A stretch of 64,000 bases of DNA from CAJXQU01 sp965223825 (GCA_965223825.1 OZ245018.1:1674001-1738000); one strand, 5' to 3'. Counted from the first letter of the stretch, positions 9,224 to 17,696 are shown. The notes: generated by a model from the sequence alone, not told the origin. Translations and numbers: made by a program.

Positions 9224-9808
9224 ATGCGAAAAAGACTTATCCTCGGTTCATCCTCACCCTATCGCCACGAACTTCTGCAGCGTCTTGGCTTACCTTTCGA
9301 GGCATTTTCGCCGGAGATCGACGAAACACATCTCGACCATGAAACACCAGAAGAACTGGTTAAACGACTGGCTTTGGAGAAGGCGCAAGCCGTTGCTGAA
9401 TTGCAAACAGGCGCATGGATTATTGGCTCTGATCAGGTTTGTGTCATTCAGGGAAAAATCTTAGGTAAACCAAGTAATAAAGATCGCGCGAATGAGCAGC
9501 TTCGTGCCGCGCGTGGAAAGAAAGTGAGCTTTTTGACCGGATTGTGCCTTTTGGATGCTGATACGGGTGAATATCAGCTCGATCTCGTTCCGTATACGGT
9601 TAGCTTTTTAGACTTATCGGATGCGCAGATCAAAAATTATGTTGATCGTGAGCAACCGCTGAATTGTGCAGGGAGTTTTAAATCAGAGGGGTTAGGTGTT
9701 GCCTTATTTGAAAAAATGCAGGGCGATGATCCTACCGCCCTGATCGGCTTACCCTTAATTCGTTTGATCGAAATGCTACGTCGTGTTGAGATTGACGTGC
9801 TCGGCTAA
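9224..9808 (+). CDS. yceF: Maf-like nucleotide pyrophosphatase, YceF type (7-methyl-GTP)
   Basis: 194 residues. It begins MRKRLILGSSSPYRHELL and contains the Maf motifs DETH, IIGSDQVC, GKP and CAGSFKSEGLG. The SDQVC form and the divergent position next to yceD-rpmF identify the YceF subgroup, described as preferring m7GTP, rather than the dTTP/UTP-specific YhdE subgroup. The family hydrolyses non-canonical nucleoside triphosphates to the monophosphate and pyrophosphate. It is convergent with sppA, with only 10 bp between the stops. Confidence 0.93.
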   Translation: MRKRLILGSSSPYRHELLQRLGLPFEAFSPEIDETHLDHETPEELVKRLALEKAQAVAELQTGAWIIGSDQVCVIQGKILGKPSNKDRANEQLRAARGKKVSFLTGLCLLDADTGEYQLDLVPYTVSFLDLSDAQIKNYVDREQPLNCAGSFKSEGLGVALFEKMQGDDPTALIGLPLIRLIEMLRRVEIDVLG

Positions 9809-9818
9809 CTCTTAGCTT

Positions 9819-10781
9819 CTAGCGTAATGTCGGCGTCGTTGCGCCGCCGATGAGTTGTGCGCCAACAGAAGCACCAAAACGTTTTGCTAATCGGTCAAAG
9901 AGTGGATCTTCAGATGTATAGTCGACAATGTCCTCAGCACCAATTACATCCCGTGCAACGTAACTACTACTACCTAAAGCGTCGACCAAACCCATTTCAA
10001 TACTTTTTTCACCCGTCCAGATTAATCCGCTGAAAATACCTTCCGTGTTTTTAATTCGATCACCACGACCTTTTTTAACCGTATCAATGAATTGTTGATG
10101 AATTTCAGTCAGCATGGTTTCAACATGTGCGGTTTCTTCAGGGCGCATAGGTGAGAATGGATCAAGGAACCCTTTGTGATCGCCTGCTGTGAGCAAACGT
10201 CGTTCAACGCCGACTTTATCCATAACATCAACAAAGCCAAAGCCATTCATTAACACGCCAATAGAACCGACCATACTGGCCTTGTCCGCATAGATTTGAT
10301 CTGCCGCCGCTGCCACATAATAGCCGCCAGATGCACAGATATCCGTGATCACCGCATACAACGGCGTTTCTGGATGTAATCCACGCAAGCGCTTTATTTC
10401 ATCAAAAATATAGCCGGATTGTACTGGGCTACCACCAGGGCTATTAATGCGTAAGATCACCCCTTTCGTTCCATCATCCTCAAATGCAGAGCGAAGCGCA
10501 GTAATGATCCGATCAGCACTAGCTTCAGAATCCGGTGCGATCACACCGTTAAGTTCGATCAACGCAGTATGCTCACCTGATACATTTGCTTTATCAAACC
10601 AATCTTTCGATAAAGTCATCCATAACAATGCAAATAAATAGATGAAAAACAGCATTTTAAAGAACAAATTCCAACGCCGTGTTTTGCGTTGCTCGTCCAA
10701 TGCGGAAGAGGCTAATTTGATAAGAACGTCACGTTCCCAAGGTGCTGCTTTTGGATTTTGTTGATCGTCTGGAGTCGTCAT
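9819..10781 (-). CDS. sppA: Signal peptide peptidase SppA, short (36-kDa) type
   Basis: 320 residues with a cytoplasmic N-terminal stretch, one membrane anchor at about 37-58 (rich in Phe/Leu) and a single S49 peptidase domain. Conserved points are RINSPGGSP at 111-119, the nucleophile Ser151 in CASGGYYVA and the probable general base Lys203 in TAGDHKGFLDPF. The short form carries one catalytic domain, unlike the duplicated E. coli SppA. In related genomes this gene lies near rluC, often with a HAD phosphatase between; here a six-gene cassette separates them. Confidence 0.94.
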   Translation of the reverse strand: MTTPDDQQNPKAAPWERDVLIKLASSALDEQRKTRRWNLFFKMLFFIYLFALLWMTLSKDWFDKANVSGEHTALIELNGVIAPDSEASADRIITALRSAFEDDGTKGVILRINSPGGSPVQSGYIFDEIKRLRGLHPETPLYAVITDICASGGYYVAAAADQIYADKASMVGSIGVLMNGFGFVDVMDKVGVERRLLTAGDHKGFLDPFSPMRPEETAHVETMLTEIHQQFIDTVKKGRGDRIKNTEGIFSGLIWTGEKSIEMGLVDALGSSSYVARDVIGAEDIVDYTSEDPLFDRLAKRFGASVGAQLIGGATTPTLR

Positions 10782-10807
10782 AAATTAATTTCGTTAAAAA
10801 ATAGGGG

Positions 10808-11854
10808 TTAAAACAATGAAGGGAGATTATGTTGATCCGCCAGCCCTTGTAGCGCTTTGACTGTCGCAGCATCTAAAGGAACACCTTCTTTTAAACTCTG
10901 ATCATAGACTTGCCAGCGAGTTTCGCCAGGAATCATAACGTCATTTTGTGATTTACCAGCGCTTTTTACTTCGTCCAACAACACTTCCATCCGCTGATAA
11001 TACTGCTCAATATTCATAAATCGTTTAATGTCGAGCGCCATAAAGAAATGTCCATTTCCACCGGACTCTTTGAAATTTGTAAACATGGAGCTTACGCCAC
11101 TGGAGTACATCGCTCCAGTAAGCACGCTACTGAGAACTTCGATCATCAATGACAGGCCGTAACCTTTCGCGCCACCAAAGGGTAATAGTGCACCTTCATC
11201 GACACGATTTGGATCCGTGATCGGATTACCCGCAGGATCAATTGCGATACCCTCAGGAAGTTCACGGCCCTGCTCTGCGTATTTCATTACTTGTGCGCCG
11301 GCGATCGCGGTGGTGGCCATATCCAGCATCATGTGATGACCGTTTTTGCGTGGTGCACCAAAGGCAAATGGGTTGGTACCAAAAACCGCACTAACACCAC
11401 CATAAGGTGCTACTTTTGAAATAGAGTTACTAAATGCGAATCCGATCATGCCGGCTTCAGCTGCGAGGTTAACGTAATATGCACCAGTTCCGAAATGATT
11501 CGAGTTATGTACGCCGATTGCGCCGAGTCCATGAATTTCGGCTTTTTCGATCGCTTGCAGCATAGCGTCATGGCCGACGAAGTGCCCGACACCTTGATCG
11601 CCATTCATTAAATCTGCAGCAGATTCAGGATCATTATAAGTCGGCTCGCAAGGACATTTGATCAAGCCGAGATCAATTCTTTTCGCGTAAGCCGGTAATC
11701 GCCAGACACCATGCGTTGGACGGCCAATGAGATCACTCCAAATTAGCGCATCGGCAAAAACACGAGCTTGTTCGTGATCAGCATTTACTTTTTTTAGAAC
11801 ATCGTAGACAAAAGCTTTTAGAGCGTCTAATGGGACACGTTTTTCCACACTCAC
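10808..11854 (-). CDS. Ldh2/MDH2-family NAD(P)-dependent oxidoreductase
   Basis: 348 residues of the malate/L-lactate dehydrogenase-2 family (YlbC, ureidoglycolate dehydrogenase, DpkA imine reductase, sulfolactate dehydrogenase). The catalytic-type histidines are in RPTHGV (His48) and NSNHFGTGAY (His120). FGTNPFAFGAP and GGAKGYGLSLMIE are the family cofactor and dimer motifs. Members reduce 2-oxo acids or cyclic imino acids, or oxidise 2-hydroxy acids. The substrate cannot be read from sequence. It is the last gene of the cassette and its ATG overlaps the ATP-grasp stop by 4 bp, so it is translated with it. A 2-oxo or 2-hydroxy acid intermediate is the natural guess. Confidence 0.88.
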   Translation of the reverse strand: MSVEKRVPLDALKAFVYDVLKKVNADHEQARVFADALIWSDLIGRPTHGVWRLPAYAKRIDLGLIKCPCEPTYNDPESAADLMNGDQGVGHFVGHDAMLQAIEKAEIHGLGAIGVHNSNHFGTGAYYVNLAAEAGMIGFAFSNSISKVAPYGGVSAVFGTNPFAFGAPRKNGHHMMLDMATTAIAGAQVMKYAEQGRELPEGIAIDPAGNPITDPNRVDEGALLPFGGAKGYGLSLMIEVLSSVLTGAMYSSGVSSMFTNFKESGGNGHFFMALDIKRFMNIEQYYQRMEVLLDEVKSAGKSQNDVMIPGETRWQVYDQSLKEGVPLDAATVKALQGLADQHNLPSLF

Positions 11855-13044
11855 GGCAACTTAACCTTACGGCTTATGATTTTGTATATATCACTTGTAA
11901 AACGAACGATGAACGGCCACGGATCTAACAAACTGAAGTATGGGAAAGCTAACGGTGGACCATTCACACTCTTCATCCAGTCTTTAAAATTCAGTTCGCC
12001 GAGAGCTTTCAATTCTCTGAAAGCTAAGGTGTCTGTGATCGGCACCCAACGTCGCACACCTTTGCGATAAGAACGATCAGATGGCATTGGGTGTCCTGTG
12101 ATATGACAATACATGAGATAAGCCATATCTAAGCCACTTTTGACCACGATTGACTGTGCAGCGGAAAAACGCGGATTACATTCGATAATTTTTAATTGTC
12201 CGTCGCGCAGATCGTGTTTGAACTCAATATGACCCATGCCACGAAAACCGATTCCTTTAAAAAATCGTTGCCCCATTTCAGCGGTATCAGGCAGCCAATC
12301 GGAAACGTGTAAACAACCCGTGCCGGAATTTTTAGGGTGGCGACGAATAATGCGATGCGTGTATTGGAAAAGTTCGTTACCTTCCGCATCCATATAAGTG
12401 AAATAAGAACTTTGCAGATCGTCCGGGCCTGGAATCATTTCAGTGACCATACACTCAAGACTCTTATCTAGCATGCCTTGAATCATTTCGACCAATTCTT
12501 CCGGGTTATTCGCAATCAGGTATTTCTTCCATTTGTAATGACGTTGGAAAAGATGCGAATGAATCGGCTTGATCATGATCGGAAATAACAGATCATCTTT
12601 AATTCGTTCAACGTCATCCATCGTGTCGATATTGTGGAACGCGGGTGTCGGACAACCGGCATTTTTTCCTAATTCCAACGTTTTTTGTTTATCCAACATC
12701 GCAAGGTGAATCTCAGGATTATGATCATCCAACAGATAACGCTCAGCTAGCGCTTCTTTATTATCCGCAACAAATTCGATCGCGATGTCGCTACCAACCA
12801 TGATTACGCAATTTCGTAATTCAGGATGTTGATCAGTTAATAATAAATCTGACCAATAGCCTTTTGCAGAATTAAAATCCGGAACAGGATACGACCCTTT
12901 GCAATAACGCGATTTAGTCGCAAAGCAATTTTCCATACCGGAAACATAGACGGGTATTCCTTTCCTGCCAAAAGAGCGAGTCAGAGATAAGGCATTTTCC
13001 TGCCCACCGAGGATCAACACGGGATGCGTGATTGTCTGCGACAT
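11851..13044 (-). CDS. ATP-grasp ligase, carbamoyl-phosphate-synthase-like / D-aspartate-ligase-like
   Basis: 397 residues from the ATG at 13044. A longer frame reaches upstream into the neighbouring gene and is not credible. The N-terminus (PVLILGGQENALSLTRSFGR) is a Rossmann-like pre-ATP-grasp domain. ATP-grasp landmarks are LDKQKT at 117-122, MIKP at 157-160, an acidic FTYMDAEG segment and ECNPRFSAAQ at 288-297, the Mg-binding ECNPR motif. Such proteins join a carboxylate to an amine through an acyl phosphate; close forms occur in exopolysaccharide and peptide-linker loci. Specific substrates are unknown. It follows the second ATP-grasp gene after 13 bp and overlaps the dehydrogenase gene by 4 bp. 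Confidence 0.85.
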   Translation of the reverse strand: MSQTITHPVLILGGQENALSLTRSFGRKGIPVYVSGMENCFATKSRYCKGSYPVPDFNSAKGYWSDLLLTDQHPELRNCVIMVGSDIAIEFVADNKEALAERYLLDDHNPEIHLAMLDKQKTLELGKNAGCPTPAFHNIDTMDDVERIKDDLLFPIMIKPIHSHLFQRHYKWKKYLIANNPEELVEMIQGMLDKSLECMVTEMIPGPDDLQSSYFTYMDAEGNELFQYTHRIIRRHPKNSGTGCLHVSDWLPDTAEMGQRFFKGIGFRGMGHIEFKHDLRDGQLKIIECNPRFSAAQSIVVKSGLDMAYLMYCHITGHPMPSDRSYRKGVRRWVPITDTLAFRELKALGELNFKDWMKSVNGPPLAFPYFSLLDPWPFIVRFTSDIYKIISRKVKLP

Positions 13045-13057
13045 AATTTTTGGTTTC

Positions 13058-14137
13058 CTACTGCTGATGTTCGAAAATGTATTCGATGATAAGTGAGCCG
13101 ACGTCGACTTCCTTGGTCTGATCAGAAACGAGTGCATGATGATGCAAGCCCGGTGTTGTGTTGATTTCGTTAACAACACATCCGCTTTCTGCAAGTGGCT
13201 TTGTACAGTCTGTCATCATGACATCCACCCCAGATAAAGTCACGTTAATGACTTTGCTGATCTCACGCCCATAATCAACAATTGATGGGTGAATAAGATC
13301 CCGTACGGAGTGATTCTCAAATTTGGAATATTGATTTGTCGCGGTTTTGATTTCTACACGCGATCCGCCACTGGGAATGTCATCAAGCGACGCCCCACGA
13401 TCAGCGAGTGTATACAAGCAATCAAGATCCATTGTTAATGGCGACAAGGCGTAGGGTTGATCAGCGTCAAGGCGACGCTGGTTTTCTTCATCAATCAATG
13501 CGCGTAAGGTCTGGACCCCATCACACATGACACCAGGAGCATCACGTTTTATTGCATCAATAAATTGTCCATTTAAATACAACAAACGGTAATTTTCACC
13601 GGGTAATTCTTTTTCAATAATTAATTTCCCAGAAAATGCAGACGCTTTATTTGATGCGCTTTTTAATCTTTCAATTGAGTTTATTTTTGTCGTAATACCC
13701 CAGCCACCCGCTGCACCACTGGCCGGCTTTACAACAAAATTCCCACCTTGCTGACGCATAAAGTTCTGTGCTTTTTCGATTGATGGAAGATCGTATTCCA
13801 AATACTCAGGTACCGCGAAGCCGTCTTCTTTAAGCAGTTTATGAACTAATGGTTTATTACCCGCAATGTTTAAGGTGATGTGATCATCTAAACTCACTTC
13901 GCCACGACGCACAAAGGTCGTTTTTCCATTTTTTCGAAGTCGATAAAAGCTGTATCCAACCTCGTCTATCTCAGCCCCGATCGTTTGCGCGACGGTCTGC
14001 CAATATGATTGAAAAAAAACTTTTCGGGGCGCATCGAATTGATTCTTCAGTCGCCAGTCTTTAGAAAGTAAAACAGTATTTGCCTGTTCAAATCGGCGGC
14101 GACCTAAAAAATAGGCCTTACGAAGCTTATCCAGCAT
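13058..14137 (-). CDS. ATP-grasp ligase with cyanophycin-synthetase-like domain
   Basis: 359 residues. The phrases GENYRLLYLNG at 180-190, APGVMCDGVQTLRALID at 200-216 and the end motif NEINTTPGL at 323-331 resemble the ATP-grasp part of cyanophycin synthetase and GshF-type ligases, with the lysine VVKPAS at 135-140 for ATP. No Mur-ligase-like domain follows, so this is not CphA itself (about 870 residues). The N-terminal 100 residues (LRKAYFLGRRRFEQA) are unassigned. Family chemistry is ATP-dependent amide bond formation on an amino acid or peptide. It is unrelated in detail to the ATP-grasp gene downstream, implying two successive ligations or two different acceptors. Confidence 0.83.
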   Translation of the reverse strand: MLDKLRKAYFLGRRRFEQANTVLLSKDWRLKNQFDAPRKVFFQSYWQTVAQTIGAEIDEVGYSFYRLRKNGKTTFVRRGEVSLDDHITLNIAGNKPLVHKLLKEDGFAVPEYLEYDLPSIEKAQNFMRQQGGNFVVKPASGAAGGWGITTKINSIERLKSASNKASAFSGKLIIEKELPGENYRLLYLNGQFIDAIKRDAPGVMCDGVQTLRALIDEENQRRLDADQPYALSPLTMDLDCLYTLADRGASLDDIPSGGSRVEIKTATNQYSKFENHSVRDLIHPSIVDYGREISKVINVTLSGVDVMMTDCTKPLAESGCVVNEINTTPGLHHHALVSDQTKEVDVGSLIIEYIFEHQQ

Positions 14138-14150
14138 TCAAATGTCGTCC

Positions 14151-14870
14151 TTAGCTTTCAGTAATGACACATTCTGTGCCTTCGAGGTAAGTGTCTACCC
14201 ACGTGTTTGAGAATTCGCCACGCTTTACACTTTCAACATAGCTTTCAAGCGCTTTTTGTTGAACGTAAAGTTTTGCCAATGTGTCTTCTGCAAATTCTTG
14301 TCTGACGACAACCAAGCCACTTTTATCACCAACAATAATATCTCCAGGATTGACAACAATGCCGCCACAGGCGATTGGGTAGTTAATCTCACCTGGACCA
14401 CGATGTAATGGACCAATTGGTGTAACGCCTCGTGCAAAGACAGGCAAACCGACTTCTTGAACATCTGGCAAGTCACGAATTAATCCGTCGATCACGAAAG
14501 CTTGAATGCCGCGATGTTTTGCTTTGCTGCAGATCAGGTCGCCAACAATAGCATTTTGCGCAGAATTTCCTGCGTCGATCACAACCACATCACCCGGTTT
14601 AGCCACATCTAATACTTTGTGCACCATTAAGTTATCACCAGGGAAAACTTTGACTGTGCAAGCCGGACCACAAATGGTGGCATCCGTACTGAGATTACTT
14701 AAGCCAGGGTTCATTGCATACATACGATTAAGCATATCTGAAATGTCTGGTGTCTCGAATTTACTGTATTGCTCGACGATATCTTCTGACGGTCGATCAA
14801 AATCGAGGCGAATTCGAAAACCCGGGCCAGGGTTCATTGCGGCGGATTTAGGGGTGGTTTTGGCTGACAT
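14151..14870 (-). CDS. RraA-family protein (aldolase/decarboxylase-like fold)
   Basis: 239 residues. The core shows GDVVVIDAGNS, GDLICSKAKHRGIQAFVIDG and LIRD, the pattern shared by RraA, 4-hydroxy-4-methyl-2-oxoglutarate aldolase and oxaloacetate decarboxylases (Arg and Asp of RD bind substrate and metal). It is longer than the RNase E regulator RraA (about 160), with an N-terminal extension, and sits among metabolic genes, so an enzyme acting on a 2-oxo acid is more likely than an RNase E inhibitor. That said, rne is only about 4 kb away and the genuine RraA role cannot be excluded from sequence alone. It lies 13 bp before the ATP-grasp gene. Confidence 0.85.
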   Translation of the reverse strand: MSAKTTPKSAAMNPGPGFRIRLDFDRPSEDIVEQYSKFETPDISDMLNRMYAMNPGLSNLSTDATICGPACTVKVFPGDNLMVHKVLDVAKPGDVVVIDAGNSAQNAIVGDLICSKAKHRGIQAFVIDGLIRDLPDVQEVGLPVFARGVTPIGPLHRGPGEINYPIACGGIVVNPGDIIVGDKSGLVVVRQEFAEDTLAKLYVQQKALESYVESVKRGEFSNTWVDTYLEGTECVITES

Positions 14871-14934
14871 GTCAGGTGACCTCAGTTGTTTGGGTGTAAT
14901 TTAGTTAGCGTTGATAAATTGTAATGGGTAAGAG

Positions 14935-14974
14935 CGATGTGTTTACGTGTTAATAACCACAAGTAAACACATCG
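14935..14974. repeat. Perfect 12-bp inverted repeat between the dioxygenase and RraA genes
   Basis: CGATGTGTTTAC (14935-14946) and GTAAACACATCG (14963-14974) are exact reverse complements around a 16-nt spacer that can itself pair GTG with CAC. It lies in the 122-bp gap after the dioxygenase stop. No T-run follows on either strand, so a simple Rho-independent terminator is unlikely. An mRNA-stabilising hairpin or a regulator binding site are alternatives. Confidence 0.6.
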
Positions 14975-14992
14975 TCTGAAGACGAGAAATCT

Positions 14993-16042
14993 TTAGTGTT
15001 GTTCGCCGTGATCTGAGTCACGAACCGCCGGACCACGACGTGGGCCAGTGTTGTAATGATCGGCAAATTTCTCTTCTAAGTCACGTGCAGTTTCAAGGTT
15101 AACCCATTGGCGTAACAAGAGGCGTTTCTTTTCAGGCTCATCATGATCAACAAACGAATCACGATTATGTAAAACCGTATTGTTGTTTAGAAAAGCGATA
15201 TCTCCTGCCTCCAAATAAATATCGAAGCGGATGTCATCACGCATGGCGAGTTCCGCAACACTATTAATCGCGGCTTTTTCCAGATCGGTTAATGGCTCGA
15301 CACCCGGTAATTGTTCGGCTGTCAAAATCGCTTTTTGGTTATAGCGGCAACTCAACATATTGTCGTAATAACTAAAGACAGGTACACGATGCGCCGTAAT
15401 GTCTTTGTAAGGTCCGATCGGGCCATTGCCTCGAATGTTGTAGTGAAAACCAGTGTATAAAGGATCAAGATATTCTGGATGTAAATCGACAAGCTCATTA
15501 TAGACAGCCATGGTGCATGAGAAATTGTTCATGCCACCTTCTTTTGCAGCCCTAACGCAGAGCAATGTTACCAAGTCGCCTGAATCGCAATGTGGAGTCA
15601 ACTGCGCATTGGTCGTGTAACCACGGACTGAAATATCCGCCGCGTAATTACCGCCGCGATCCTTAACATGATCAATGACAGTCCCTTTCGTGTCTTGGTT
15701 AATCATTTCGCCAAAGTGTGTGGTTAAACCCGCGTAGAGTAATTCGATGTCTTCAAGGCTGATCCCTTCTACGGGGACACCGCGTAAAACTGAAAAACCG
15801 TAACCTTGATCCAGCTCATATTGCATTTTTTGCAATGTACCGCCCAATGTCGGCAGCGGGAAATCAGATTTCTTGATCGTATTGATCGTACAGTTTTTGG
15901 ATTTGGCTATTTCGAGTGCATCCAAAATCTCTTTGTGATGCGCCGAGGTAATGGCGTGTAACCATGATGAGTCATCTTGCAAATCCTTCGCATACCAGAT
16001 CGTGCCATCAGTTACTTTTCCATCTAACTTATCAATCACCAT
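14993..16042 (-). CDS. TauD/TfdA-type Fe(II)/2-oxoglutarate dioxygenase
   Basis: 349 residues. The iron ligands are readable: His151 and Asp153 in TPHCDSGD, and the distal His292 in NTVLHNRDSF. Arg311 in LLLRQWV is placed to bind the 2-oxoglutarate carboxylate. YGFSVLRGVP at 81-90 is the usual start of the TauD fold. Such enzymes hydroxylate, desaturate or cleave small molecules, including amino acids and betaines, coupled to oxidation of 2-oxoglutarate. It is not TauD proper, because no taurine transporter genes lie nearby. AGGAG precedes the ATG. The 190-bp upstream gap could hold a promoter for the downstream five genes. Confidence 0.88.
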   Translation of the reverse strand: MVIDKLDGKVTDGTIWYAKDLQDDSSWLHAITSAHHKEILDALEIAKSKNCTINTIKKSDFPLPTLGGTLQKMQYELDQGYGFSVLRGVPVEGISLEDIELLYAGLTTHFGEMINQDTKGTVIDHVKDRGGNYAADISVRGYTTNAQLTPHCDSGDLVTLLCVRAAKEGGMNNFSCTMAVYNELVDLHPEYLDPLYTGFHYNIRGNGPIGPYKDITAHRVPVFSYYDNMLSCRYNQKAILTAEQLPGVEPLTDLEKAAINSVAELAMRDDIRFDIYLEAGDIAFLNNNTVLHNRDSFVDHDEPEKKRLLLRQWVNLETARDLEEKFADHYNTGPRRGPAVRDSDHGEQH

Positions 16043-16101
16043 TGATGATTTCTCCTAAATCAAAAATTAATCTCAAAATGTCTGTACAAAAATGAGTTTT
16101 A

Positions 16102-16200
16102 TTAATATGAATCCTTCAACTGGGAAATGTACCGCGCTAGTGTGGCGAGGTCGATAGCTGAAATGTTAGGAGGCGTTAAATGTGGCGCTGCGACATGCAA
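16102..16200 (-). other. Possible 32-codon frame or gene remnant upstream of the dioxygenase gene
   Basis: In the gap between the flippase and the dioxygenase a minus-strand frame with a TTG start ends ...IDLATLARYISQLKDSY. The open frame continues upstream into the flippase 3' end without an ATG or GTG. The helix-like ending recalls the last helix of small c-type cytochromes, but no CxxCH precedes it, and no ribosome-binding site is visible. It may be a decayed gene end, a short peptide, or chance. Confidence 0.2.
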
Positions 16201-16204
16201 GAGT

Positions 16205-16218
16205 TGATCTAGATCACA
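16205..16218. promoter_or_regulatory. CRP-like palindrome upstream of the dioxygenase gene
   Basis: The plus strand reads TGATCTAGATCACA; its complement TGTGATCTAGATCA equals the core of the E. coli CRP consensus, except that the outer right-hand bases do not continue. It lies about 160 bp before the dioxygenase ATG and 15 bp after the flippase stop, a sensible position to control the downstream five genes. The extreme frequency of GATC in this genome raises the odds of a chance match. Confidence 0.3.
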
Positions 16219-16232
16219 AAATTTAACGTGAA

Positions 16233-17696
16233 TTACTTCTTGAATGCTTTTATTCGGCCAAATGCGATCTTCCGCGCACTCTGATCGGTAGACAACAAGA
16301 GAGTCGCATAAATAACACCACCGACAGCAATTTTACACAGAATTGTAATAAACAGCTGATCGCAGTGAATGTAACTTAGAATGAAATACATTATTCCCGC
16401 AAGAGAACCAAACTTTAAGGCTGCCATGAAAGGGAAATTGATCGGTAAGACTTTTCGGCCATATATTGCTTCCAGTGTCGTCAGTAAAATGTAACTGATC
16501 ATTGTCGCAATACCTGCCCCCATGATGCCGTAAGGCGGGATTAATAAATAATTTAGGATAATATTCACGATCGCAGCGGCCAATGTTAGCCAAATGAGAA
16601 TAGATGATTTGTTTATGAATATACCTGCCCCGACCATGACGTGAACCCCATAGATCATGAGGCCGGCGATCACTGACGGAATTACAAGTGCCCCTTCAGC
16701 ATAATCGCCAGTGGTTAACAAGGTAAGTAATTCAGGGGCAACAGCCGAGACACCTGCGATGACAGGGAAACAGATCATTAAGTAGAAATATAAGGATTTT
16801 TCTACAAAGGCCTTCGTCGCCTCTTTACCCTCTTCCGACCAAATTTTGAAATACATTGGCCTGATTGCTTGGAATAACGCGATCACAAGCATCATTCGAA
16901 CATATTCACATAGATTGTATGCCGCAGAATATGCACCCAATGATTCAGAGCCGATCTGCCATTGAATTAAATAACGATCACCGAGACTGAGGATGATCGC
17001 AACCAACTCATTACCAAGCAGTGGTAAGCCATAAAACATCATTTCCTTGAGCATCGGTGGTGAAAAACGTGAGATCTGTAACGGCGTGTCTTTTAAAACA
17101 AACCAAGCTAGGAAGCCAATAATGGATAATTGCGCAACAATGCGTGCGACGAAAACGCCTTCGAGGCTTTGCGAGATTAAATACAGCGTAGATATCGTCG
17201 CGATCAGAATCAAATATCGTTCCGCAACACGATAAAGGCTAAGCCAGCCACTTAACTGCCGCGCTTGTAAAATCCCGGACAGCATGCTCACTACGACTTC
17301 TGCCAAGACCAATACCGCCGTCAGTAAAAACAGAGATTGAAGATGCGCATCTTGCCAGAGCTCGACTGGCGTGAGTGATGTAAAGGAAGCCCACAAGACC
17401 ATTGCGAGCAAACCGAAAAATAACATGCCGTAGACGATCGTTGCGTAGTAAGACTTTATGTCCCAAGGTGGTTTACCTGACTCAGCATCCGCATAATATC
17501 GAACAACCGAAAATTGGATACCGGCCTTACCAAAAGCGGAGACAAAGTAAATCGTGGTGATCACCAAACTCATTAAACCGTAATCACTAACAGACAGCAT
17601 GCGTGTAAGGATTGGAAACGAGATCAAACCGGCAAATGTTCCAGCCAGACCTGCTAATGAGTAGCGTGACGCATGTTTGACCAAATTACCGATCAT
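16233..17696 (-). CDS. MOP-superfamily flippase / polysaccharide exporter (Wzx-like)
   Basis: 487 residues with about twelve to fourteen hydrophobic segments and the N-terminal pattern YSLAGLAGTFAGLISFPILT, followed by a segment with YGLMSLV, typical of the oligosaccharide flippase family. The family moves lipid-linked glycans or peptidoglycan precursors across the inner membrane. No glycosyltransferase or polymerase gene is in the window, so its cargo is unclear; given its partners it may export the cassette product. Its ATG overlaps the rluC stop as ATGA, so it is probably translated from the rluC mRNA. Confidence 0.87.
   Translation of the reverse strand: MIGNLVKHASRYSLAGLAGTFAGLISFPILTRMLSVSDYGLMSLVITTIYFVSAFGKAGIQFSVVRYYADAESGKPPWDIKSYYATIVYGMLFFGLLAMVLWASFTSLTPVELWQDAHLQSLFLLTAVLVLAEVVVSMLSGILQARQLSGWLSLYRVAERYLILIATISTLYLISQSLEGVFVARIVAQLSIIGFLAWFVLKDTPLQISRFSPPMLKEMMFYGLPLLGNELVAIILSLGDRYLIQWQIGSESLGAYSAAYNLCEYVRMMLVIALFQAIRPMYFKIWSEEGKEATKAFVEKSLYFYLMICFPVIAGVSAVAPELLTLLTTGDYAEGALVIPSVIAGLMIYGVHVMVGAGIFINKSSILIWLTLAAAIVNIILNYLLIPPYGIMGAGIATMISYILLTTLEAIYGRKVLPINFPFMAALKFGSLAGIMYFILSYIHCDQLFITILCKIAVGGVIYATLLLSTDQSARKIAFGRIKAFKK

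Noticed and set aside
13058..14137. Assignment as cyanophycin synthetase
   Set aside because: Too short and lacking the Mur-ligase-like domain; only the ATP-grasp resemblance is supported.
14151..14870. Assignment as the RNase E regulator RraA because rne is close
   Set aside because: The protein is about 80 residues longer than RraA and lies among metabolic genes on the other side of rluC. Kept as a family-level call only.
14993..16042. Assignment as taurine dioxygenase TauD
   Set aside because: Only the fold motifs agree. No tauABC transporter genes are adjacent and the context points to a different substrate.
16102..16200. Ribosomal precursor peptide for the two ATP-grasp enzymes (RiPP/graspetide idea)
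   Set aside because: TTG start, no ribosome-binding site, no repeated core, and the ligases look like free-amino-acid types rather than graspetide macrocyclases. Kept only as a weak feature.
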